Source of the DNA: an uncultured Steroidobacter sp.
Lineage (GTDB): Bacteria; Pseudomonadota; Gammaproteobacteria; Steroidobacterales; Steroidobacteraceae
DNA length: 55,152 bases
Assembly (NCBI RefSeq): GCF_937958065.1
Contig: NZ_CALFXI010000065.1
Span: 1-55,152 of the forward strand
Direction: 5' to 3'
This document shows, in pieces, positions 1 to 6,507 of this stretch. The notes below the pieces were generated by a model. It was not told where the DNA came from. It was given only the letters and a program-made list of their open reading frames with translations, and did not search any database. Made by a program: the position numbers and the translations under genes. Position 1 is the stretch's first letter, and each line of letters begins with the position of its first letter.

Positions 1-176
1 GGGCCTGCGGCCGGCACAAAGGAGCGGTTCCGGGCAAGGCCGGGTGAAATATCACCCAGCGGCCGCGGCCGGCACAGAGGAGTGGTTGCGGGCAAGGCCG
101 GGTGAAATATCACCCGGCGGCCTGCGGCCGGCACAGGGAGTGGTTGCGGGCAAGACGGGGTGAAGCGTCACCCAGC
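1..176. repeat. Tandem ~58-60 bp hairpin repeat, three copies
   Basis: Three head-to-tail copies are seen at about 1-60, 61-118 and 119-176; the array may continue beyond the left edge. Each copy begins with GC-rich GGCC/GCGGCCGGCAC and ends with a perfect inverted repeat, GGGTGA / TCACCC, at 42-57, 100-115 and 158-173. The four-base loop is AATA in copies 1 and 2 but AGCG in copy 3, while both stem arms are unchanged, which suggests that the stem is what matters. A short partial unit (GGGCCTGCG) follows near 180-188. The array lies just past the stop of the ArsC-like gene, so it could act as a 3' stabiliser or terminator, or be a REP-like element. No open frame here looks real. Confidence 0.7.
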
Positions 177-220
177 GCGGGGCCTGCGCTGACGCAAGGC
201 CGAGCAAAGGCAGCGCGGAA

Positions 221-565
221 TCAACCCAGGGCGGCTTGGTACTCGGCGGGCTTGAAGCCGACCAGCAATCTGGCGCCCTTCTCCAGCACCGGACGCTTGA
301 TCATGGACGGCTGTGCCAGCATCAGCGCGATGGCCTTGCGCTCGTTCAGATCGGCCTTGTCGGCATCGGGCAATTTGCGGAACGTGGTGCCGGCGCGATT
401 CAGGATCGTCTCCCAACCCGCCTTCCTGCACCACGCCTCCAGATGCTCGCGGTCGATGCCCGAGACCTTGTAATCATGAAACTCGTATTTCACACCGTGC
501 TCGTCGAGCCAGGTGCGCGCTTTTTTCATGGTGTCGCAGTTCTTGATGCCGTAGAGCGTAGTCAT
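221..565 (-). CDS. yffB: ArsC/Spx-family protein (YffB-like)
   Basis: This is a small thioredoxin-fold protein of 114 residues, the usual size for the ArsC/YffB/Spx family. The N-terminus has the beta strand and redox loop typical of YffB (YGIKNCDT followed by KKAR), with a single cysteine at residue 10. TTFRKL and RPVLEKG in the second half are family hallmarks. An upstream in-frame GTG at 583 would add six residues, but the ATG at 565 matches the family N-terminus (MTTLYGIKN). YffB proteins bind glutathione and may act as a glutathione-dependent thiol reductase; arsenate reductase activity is doubtful. It stands alone and reads toward the tandem hairpin repeats at the window edge. Confidence 0.85.
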   Translation of the reverse strand: MTTLYGIKNCDTMKKARTWLDEHGVKYEFHDYKVSGIDREHLEAWCRKAGWETILNRAGTTFRKLPDADKADLNERKAIALMLAQPSMIKRPVLEKGARLLVGFKPAEYQAALG

Positions 566-614
566 TCGGAAATTGTACTTCACGCCAAAGCGAATCGTGC
601 GCGGCTCGCCACCC

Positions 615-2408
615 TCACCGCGCCAGCGCGGACGACGAGGTCGCCCTGCCGGGTGACTTTTCGCTGATCCAGGCCTGGATGCGCTTGCTCACCACGTCCA
701 GCGGCAGTGCGCCGCTCAGTAGCAGCTGGTCGTGGAATTCGCGCACGTTGAAATTTTCGCCGAGCGCCTTCTCCGCATCGGTTCGCAGACTGCGGAAGCG
801 CAACTCGCCGATCTTGTACGCGAGCGCCTGACCGGGCCAGGAGATGTAGCGCTCCAGTTCGGTCTGGATGTTGTGAGGCGCGAGCGCCGAGTTCTCGGTG
901 AAACAACCACGCGCCTGCTCGATGTCCCAGCCCAGCCAATGGATCCCGGTGTCGGCGACGAGGCGGCACGCACGCCACATTTCGTACGAGTATCGACCGA
1001 AGCGCTCGTACGGGTCGCGATAGATGCCCATCTCCTCGCCCAGGAATTCCGAATACAGGCCCCAGCCCTCGACGAATGCGGTCGGACTGGTGTTGCGACG
1101 GAAGTACGGAATTCCGGTCAGCTCCTGCGACAACGCGATTTGCAGATGATGACCAGGCACCGCCTCGTGCACGGTGAGCGCCGGCAGTTCGTAGAGCGGT
1201 CGCTGATCCAGGTGCGAAGTGTTCACCATGTAGCCGCCGGCCTGGCCCTGCTGCATGCTTCCGACCCAATAGCGACCGGTCGTATAACCGTCGGCGATGT
1301 CGGCGGGCACCGGCCGCACCCCATAAGACAACCGCGGCAGCGTACCGAACAGCCGGGGCAGCTGATCATCCGCACGCTTGGCGATCTCGCTCGCCTTCTC
1401 CAGCAGCTCTTGCGGCGTCTTCGCGTAGAAGCGCGGATCGGTCCGCAGCATGTTCTGGAAATCGGCAAAGCTGCCCTTGAAGCCGGTCTCCGCAATGGTC
1501 TGCTCCATCAGTCCGCGTATGCGTGCCACTTCCGACTGGCCCAGCTGGTGGATCTCGTCGGGCGTCATCTGGGTCGTCGTCTCCCGGCGCACGAAGAACT
1601 TATATGAGCTCTCGCCGTTCGGTACGGTGCGCCACGCGAGCTTGGGACGCGCCGCGCGCAGATATTCCTTCTCCATGAAGCCGGCGAACTTCTTCTGCTC
1701 CGGCAGGATGCGATCGCGCACGACCGCCAGTGCCTTGGCGCGATATTCCTCTTGAGCCGCGGCCGGAATGCTCGACGGCATGCGCGCAAACGGCAGCAGA
1801 AACGAGCTGTCCTCGGGCTTGGTATTCGCCTGCTTGCGAGCCACTTCGAGCACACGCTCGGCCACGATGCGTGGCTGCGTGAATCTGGTCTTGATGCCTC
1901 GCTGCAGGTTCGCGAGGTTCTGCTCGTAGTACGCCGGCGTGGCTTCCAGACGGGCGAGCCAGGCGTCCGCATCGTCACGTGAGCCGATCGTCGTGGTGCG
2001 GGCCAGATAGTCGAGCAATGTATGGAAGCCGCTGTCGTTCTCGAACGGAATGCGAGGCAGATCGAACGTGAGCTGCTCGGCGTGGATCGCGACGACGCCC
2101 GTGAGCAGCTGATGATTCAATGCCGCGTCTTCTGAAAAGCCCGACGTATCGATCGCGGCGAGGCGCTCACCGAGGCTCTTGAGCTGTTTCGCGATCGCCT
2201 GCTGAGTTTCGGGCCGCACGTCCGGCAGCCGCCGCAAGGCCTCGCGATCGCCCTCCTGTCCCGCGCTCACCGGATCGTCCTTGCGAATCAGCTGCTCGTA
2301 CTCCTCGATCAGCGCATTCAAGCTGGCCTCTTGCGCCACCGCCAGCGAACAGGTCAACAACAGCGCCAGCGCGCTCAGGAAGGATGCGGGACGGGACCAG
2401 GAACCCAT
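615..2408 (-). CDS. Secreted DUF885 family protein (putative metallopeptidase)
   Basis: The 597-residue protein starts with a clear signal peptide (hydrophobic stretch about residues 9-24, likely cleavage after AVA-QEA) and is predicted to be periplasmic or secreted. The rest matches the DUF885 family, all-helical proteins with a zinc-peptidase-like motif. HEAVPGHH lies near residue 412, and a downstream glutamate in FVEGWGLYSE supplies the probable third metal ligand. The family is often annotated as peptidase-like, but its substrate is not settled. Length is normal. It lies 100 bp downstream of the cNMP/rhodanese gene on the same strand and could be co-transcribed with it. Confidence 0.85.
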   Translation of the reverse strand: MGSWSRPASFLSALALLLTCSLAVAQEASLNALIEEYEQLIRKDDPVSAGQEGDREALRRLPDVRPETQQAIAKQLKSLGERLAAIDTSGFSEDAALNHQLLTGVVAIHAEQLTFDLPRIPFENDSGFHTLLDYLARTTTIGSRDDADAWLARLEATPAYYEQNLANLQRGIKTRFTQPRIVAERVLEVARKQANTKPEDSSFLLPFARMPSSIPAAAQEEYRAKALAVVRDRILPEQKKFAGFMEKEYLRAARPKLAWRTVPNGESSYKFFVRRETTTQMTPDEIHQLGQSEVARIRGLMEQTIAETGFKGSFADFQNMLRTDPRFYAKTPQELLEKASEIAKRADDQLPRLFGTLPRLSYGVRPVPADIADGYTTGRYWVGSMQQGQAGGYMVNTSHLDQRPLYELPALTVHEAVPGHHLQIALSQELTGIPYFRRNTSPTAFVEGWGLYSEFLGEEMGIYRDPYERFGRYSYEMWRACRLVADTGIHWLGWDIEQARGCFTENSALAPHNIQTELERYISWPGQALAYKIGELRFRSLRTDAEKALGENFNVREFHDQLLLSGALPLDVVSKRIQAWISEKSPGRATSSSALAR

Positions 2409-2508
2409 GAGGCCATCTCCGTAGCAATGGAAGACGGCATCTTGGGCCGGCGGCGCGTGAAATTAAAGAGTCGCGAACGCAGGTCCGCGATGTATACGAT
2501 GGGGTTCG

Positions 2509-3585
2509 TTAGCGCGGCGCGGCCAGCTCGGTCGACCCCAGCCCACCGCGCAGTACGCTGGCATGGAAGCCGCGCTCCGCGAGGATGTAAGCGCAGGCCG
2601 AGCTGCGGCGACCGGTATCGCAACAAACGATGTAATGACGGTTGCGATCCAGCGCTTTCAGCTTCAGGCGCAACGAATGCAATGGAATATTGATCGCGCC
2701 CTCGGCACGATAGTGCTCGAACTCCGACGGCAGGCGCACGTCGATCCATTGCCCGTCTTCGCGAGCGACGATGCGCTTGGCACTCTCGTAGTCGATCCAT
2801 TCGAGCAACGGCTCGTGCAGCAGCTTGCGGAAATCTTCCTTCGCCAGCCGCATCAGCACGCCATCGGTCACCATGGTCACCGTGGCGTTGCGCTTCACGT
2901 CGGAGATCAGGGCTTCCTCACCGAAGGTGTCGCCCATCTTCAGCTCGGCGAGGCGCACGCCTTCCTTGTTGAGCGGCGTCTCACGCGCGACCTGGCAGAT
3001 GCCTTTGACGACGACATAGAAATAATCGCCGATATCGCCCTGCTTGATCACCACCTCGCCGGCGCGGCAGTCCACGCGCTGCAGCCGCAGGAAGACCGCC
3101 TGGATATTGGCCGGCGGAATCCGGTGGAAGGCCTTGGTCTGCAGCAGCGCCGTCATCCAGTCGTCCGGGCCGGGCGCGTTCTCGTCCAGGCCGTTCAACT
3201 CCAGCACCTTGTAGGCGCCGGTCTGATCGAGCGTCACCGCCACGTCCAGAAACTCGCTGTCGATCTGGAAATATTCGATGCGGTCGGAGGTGACCACCGC
3301 CGAATACGGCCGCGGCAGCTGATGCGCCAGCGGGCTCTTGGATTTCGGCGTGCCGCTTCGGACCGAGCCGACCACTTCGCCTTCGGCCAGCAGATCGATC
3401 GAGCCGCTGATCAGGTAAAAGGTCTGCTTTTCCTCGTCGCCTTCGGTGAACAGCAGGCGGCCCTTGGGCGCCTGGCGGCGCGTGATCTTGCGGGCGAACA
3501 CGGTCAGGCTTTCGGGCTTCATGCCGTCGAACGGCGCGAAACTCCGCAGCAGGGCCAGCTCTTTCGGATTTCCGGTTAAGTCCAT
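2509..3585 (-). CDS. Double cyclic-nucleotide-binding / rhodanese protein
   Basis: The 358-residue protein has no signal peptide and is predicted to be cytoplasmic. Three modules can be read in order: a first cNMP-binding fold (about residues 10-125, less conserved), a second and clearer one (about 140-260, with GDIGDYFYVVVKG and GDTFGEEALI as its phosphate-binding cassette region), and a C-terminal rhodanese domain (about 270-355). The rhodanese active loop is C-D-T-G-R-R-S, so the catalytic cysteine is present. No DNA-binding or transport domain is attached, so the output is probably a sulfur-transfer or redox activity gated by a nucleotide or by protein partners. The family is found in many proteobacteria but its role is unclear. 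Confidence 0.85.
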   Translation of the reverse strand: MDLTGNPKELALLRSFAPFDGMKPESLTVFARKITRRQAPKGRLLFTEGDEEKQTFYLISGSIDLLAEGEVVGSVRSGTPKSKSPLAHQLPRPYSAVVTSDRIEYFQIDSEFLDVAVTLDQTGAYKVLELNGLDENAPGPDDWMTALLQTKAFHRIPPANIQAVFLRLQRVDCRAGEVVIKQGDIGDYFYVVVKGICQVARETPLNKEGVRLAELKMGDTFGEEALISDVKRNATVTMVTDGVLMRLAKEDFRKLLHEPLLEWIDYESAKRIVAREDGQWIDVRLPSEFEHYRAEGAINIPLHSLRLKLKALDRNRHYIVCCDTGRRSSACAYILAERGFHASVLRGGLGSTELAAPR

Positions 3586-3807
3586 GCGGCCTGATCTTCT
3601 TGTTCGACCTTGGGACCCAGGCAGTATCGGGCAGCGGGCCAGCGTAGTCCGCGATCCATCTCACAATGGGCCCCGGCGCAACGGGCGTTCAGGCCCGGCT
3701 TCGACTCGCCCGGCTGGACATAACCCGCGCCGCGGCCCACTGTTCACCTTGAGTTCACCCCAGGGAACGGATCATGGTGACAACCGTTCTAAACGGGGGT
3801 GGGCAAC

Positions 3808-6171
3808 ATGATTTCGCGCGACGCCGACCGCCGACTCACGGACCGATCCAGCGGCCAGCTCCCGGGCAGCAGGTACGTGACCAATTCCCTGACACAGTGG
3901 CTGACAGCACTCGTTTGCGGCGTGGGCTTGCTCACCGCTTTCGGCGCCACCGTGGCCGGCGCTCAGGAACCGGTGGTGGAACCGGAGCCGGTCGTCGAAT
4001 CCGACGCTGGCGAGCCCACGGTCGAGCCCGTCGTCGAGCCCGAATCCGCCAGCCAATCCTCCGAATCCGACAGTCGCGCAACGCCCGTAGTCGACCCGCC
4101 GAGCCGGGTCGCCCGCCTCGGCTACATCGACGGCGACGTCACGATCGCGCCGGCCGGTACCGACGAATGGGCCGATGCGGCGCTGAACCGGCCCCTGACC
4201 AGTGGCGATCGCTTGTGGGTCGAAGACAAAGGACGCGCCGAGCTGCAGATCGGCTCCGCGGCGGTGTACCTCGATGGCGACACCGGCTTCGGCTTCATCG
4301 AGCTGGACGATGACGTGCTGCAAGCGAGCCTCACCGAAGGCGTCGCCACCATTCGCGTGCGCCGGCTCGCCCAGGGCGAAACCATCCAGATCGAAACGCC
4401 CCATTCGACGGTACGCCTGAATCGCGTCGGCGAATATCACCTGGAAGTGGACAAGTCCACCGACCGCACCATCGTCAAGACCCGTAACGGCGAAGCGGAA
4501 GTCAGCGGCGGCGGCAGCCAACGTTTCACGGTCCGCGACAACGAGCGCGGCGTGTTCACTGGAGTCGAGGCTCTCACCGGCACCATCGAGCCGCTCGGCC
4601 CGCGCACTGCGTTCGAGAACTGGGCCAACGATCGAGACGCGCGCAACGAGCGCTCGCAGTCGGCGAAATATGTTTCCCGTGACGTGATCGGCTATGAGGA
4701 TCTCGACGACAACGGCGAATGGATCAGCGAGCCCGAATACGGCTACGTGTGGCGGCCGACCTACGTGGTCAGCAATTGGGCGCCGTATCGCTACGGCCGC
4801 TGGGTGTATGTGTCGCCGTGGGGCTGGTCGTGGGTCGATGACGCACGCTGGGGCTTCGCGCCGTTCCACTACGGTCGCTGGGCTTACATCCGCAGCCGTT
4901 GGTGCTGGGTGCCCGGCCCTCGTTACATCCGTCCCGTGTATGCGCCAGCGCTGGTCGGTTGGGTCGGCGGCCCGACGGTGGGCATCTCCGTCTCGTTCGG
5001 CAACGTTGGCTGGTATCCGCTCGGGCCCCGCGACATCTTCTATCCGGGCTACCGGCACACGCCGCGTTACATTCGCCACGTGAACGTTTCCAACACGGTG
5101 ATCATCAACAACAACTATTTCTACGGCCGGCGCCTGCCGCCGCCGCACTTCGACTATCACCGCTATCCGGGCGCGGTCACCGCGGTGCCGCGCGATTATT
5201 TCGTCGGCGGTCGACGCATCGGCGATCACTGGGTGCGACCGGACGACAACCAGATGCGCAACTGGCACGCGGTGCGCGAACCGCCCGCCATCGCGCCCTA
5301 TCGTGAAAGCGTGTTGGGCGGGGCGATTCGTCAGCCACCGCGCGACGTGGCTCGCTTCAACAACCTTGGCCGAGGTGATTACTACGTCAATCGCCTGCCT
5401 TTCCATCGCGAGCGCAGTGCCATCGAATCCAACGGCAACCGCCCGATCGGCCGCGCCGAACTGGTCGAGCGCACGCCGGGCAACCCGAAACGCTTCGGCG
5501 ATTTCAATGTGAATCGCCCGATCGGCGGCAAGGGGCCCGACATCAACCGCGGCGACCGCGACCGTGCGCTGGGATTGAGTGACGGCATCAATCGTCCGCG
5601 CGAGTTGAACAACGACTCGGTGCGCGATTGGCAGTCGCGCCGCGATCGTGACAGTCGCAACGGTACGCTGATCCGCCCGGGGAACAGCTTCTCTACGCCT
5701 CAACCTGTACAGCGCGAGCGAGACCGCAGCGATGTTCGGGACCGCGTAAGGAGCATGCCGGCGGAAGAGTCATCCAACATCCGCCGCAACGACGACATGC
5801 AACGGGTGCCGGGCAACGGTTATCAGCAAAACGGGACCGGCTTCTATCGCCCACCGTCCAACAACGCCTTCCGCGACCGCGAGCCGTCGCGTAGCCCTGG
5901 CTCGGGCGCCAGCGGGCTCAGCCGCAGCGAACCCCGTCAGTACACCCCACCGTCACCCCGCAGCGAACCGCGCACGTTTGGTACGCCACCTCGCAGCGAG
6001 CCACGCACGTTTAGTACTCCACCTCGTACGTTCACTCCGCCTCCACGCCAAGCAGCGCCTCCGAGTCACCCGCAAGCGCCGCGAGCAGCGCCGTCCAATA
6101 ACAATCACGCCCCCGGCAACGGCGGGGGAAATCGGGGCGGCGGCAATCGGTCCTGGAATACGCCTAGATAA
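3808..6171 (+). CDS. FecR / DUF6600 domain envelope protein
   Basis: A 787-residue exported protein. A long basic N-region precedes a hydrophobic signal segment ending AGAQE. A Glu/Pro/Val-rich linker follows, then a FecR-like beta domain (about residues 100-250). Next comes a DUF6600-type aromatic region (about 310-375) with repeated Y-x-Y/W-R-P and YGRWVY/YGRWAY motifs. The C-terminal third is Arg/Asn/Pro-rich and probably disordered, with near-identical SEPR(T/Q)-x-x-PP repeats (about 705-760) and a Gly/Asn tail. ATG 3808 is chosen because GGGGG sits just upstream; an in-frame GTG at 3799 and another at 3877 (directly before the signal) are alternatives. No sigma factor or FecA partner is adjacent, so a classical FecR role is unlikely. 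In the 222-bp gap upstream I see only a weak GAACGG/CCGTTC dyad (3765-3789) and two GTTCACC repeats. Confidence 0.8.
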   Translation: MISRDADRRLTDRSSGQLPGSRYVTNSLTQWLTALVCGVGLLTAFGATVAGAQEPVVEPEPVVESDAGEPTVEPVVEPESASQSSESDSRATPVVDPPSRVARLGYIDGDVTIAPAGTDEWADAALNRPLTSGDRLWVEDKGRAELQIGSAAVYLDGDTGFGFIELDDDVLQASLTEGVATIRVRRLAQGETIQIETPHSTVRLNRVGEYHLEVDKSTDRTIVKTRNGEAEVSGGGSQRFTVRDNERGVFTGVEALTGTIEPLGPRTAFENWANDRDARNERSQSAKYVSRDVIGYEDLDDNGEWISEPEYGYVWRPTYVVSNWAPYRYGRWVYVSPWGWSWVDDARWGFAPFHYGRWAYIRSRWCWVPGPRYIRPVYAPALVGWVGGPTVGISVSFGNVGWYPLGPRDIFYPGYRHTPRYIRHVNVSNTVIINNNYFYGRRLPPPHFDYHRYPGAVTAVPRDYFVGGRRIGDHWVRPDDNQMRNWHAVREPPAIAPYRESVLGGAIRQPPRDVARFNNLGRGDYYVNRLPFHRERSAIESNGNRPIGRAELVERTPGNPKRFGDFNVNRPIGGKGPDINRGDRDRALGLSDGINRPRELNNDSVRDWQSRRDRDSRNGTLIRPGNSFSTPQPVQRERDRSDVRDRVRSMPAEESSNIRRNDDMQRVPGNGYQQNGTGFYRPPSNNAFRDREPSRSPGSGASGLSRSEPRQYTPPSPRSEPRTFGTPPRSEPRTFSTPPRTFTPPPRQAAPPSHPQAPRAAPSNNNHAPGNGGGNRGGGNRSWNTPR

Positions 6172-6193
6172 CGGCAGGCGGCTCTGCCTGCCG
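6172..6193 (+). terminator. Hairpin just past the FecR/DUF6600 stop
   Basis: CGGCAGGC (6172-6179) pairs with GCCTGCCG (6186-6193) across a six-base loop, directly after the TAA. There is no T-run, so this may be a Rho-assisted terminator or an mRNA-stabilising stem rather than a classical intrinsic terminator. Confidence 0.5.
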
Positions 6194-6507
6194 TACGTGA
6201 TCGACTCTCGTGGCACCTGCCCCAGACCGGCTCATGCGGGCTCAGCCCGTCTCAACGCAGCACCGACCTGTCCCCTGAGCTACGCAAGTGGTGCTGGCGC
6301 GTATCGAAACGAGACTTCAAAACATCTGCGAAGTAGAGCTGCGACGGACCGACGCCGCCTGTTCGGCCGAGGGTTCAAATTGGATACATTGACCTGAACG
6401 GTGCAGCGCGCTAGCGTCGGGTGTGCGCGCTGCTACACGTTTGACAAAATTCGCGCGCCCAGCGGGTCCAATCAACAAGTCCAAGAGACGGACGTCCGGG
6501 AGCCAAG
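6194..6507. other. Intergenic region upstream of the FG-GAP gene
   Basis: About 310 bases without a supported gene. It contains one strong dyad: GCAGCGCGC (6403-6411) and GCGCGCTGC (6425-6433), a perfect 9-bp stem with a 13-base loop. Just after it lies TTGACA (6441-6446), a perfect -35 hexamer, but no convincing -10 follows at 16-18 bases, so I do not call a promoter. The dyad may be an operator or part of the 5' leader of the downstream gene. Confidence 0.35.

Noticed and set aside
3772..5703. Long open frame on the minus strand opposite the FecR/DUF6600 gene.
   Set aside because: Its product is Ala/Arg/Val-rich without motifs, as expected for the antisense of a GC-rich gene; the plus-strand product has clear domains.
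6441..6472. Sigma-70 promoter for the FG-GAP gene based on a perfect TTGACA.
   Set aside because: No acceptable -10 hexamer lies 15-19 bases downstream in this GC-rich stretch.
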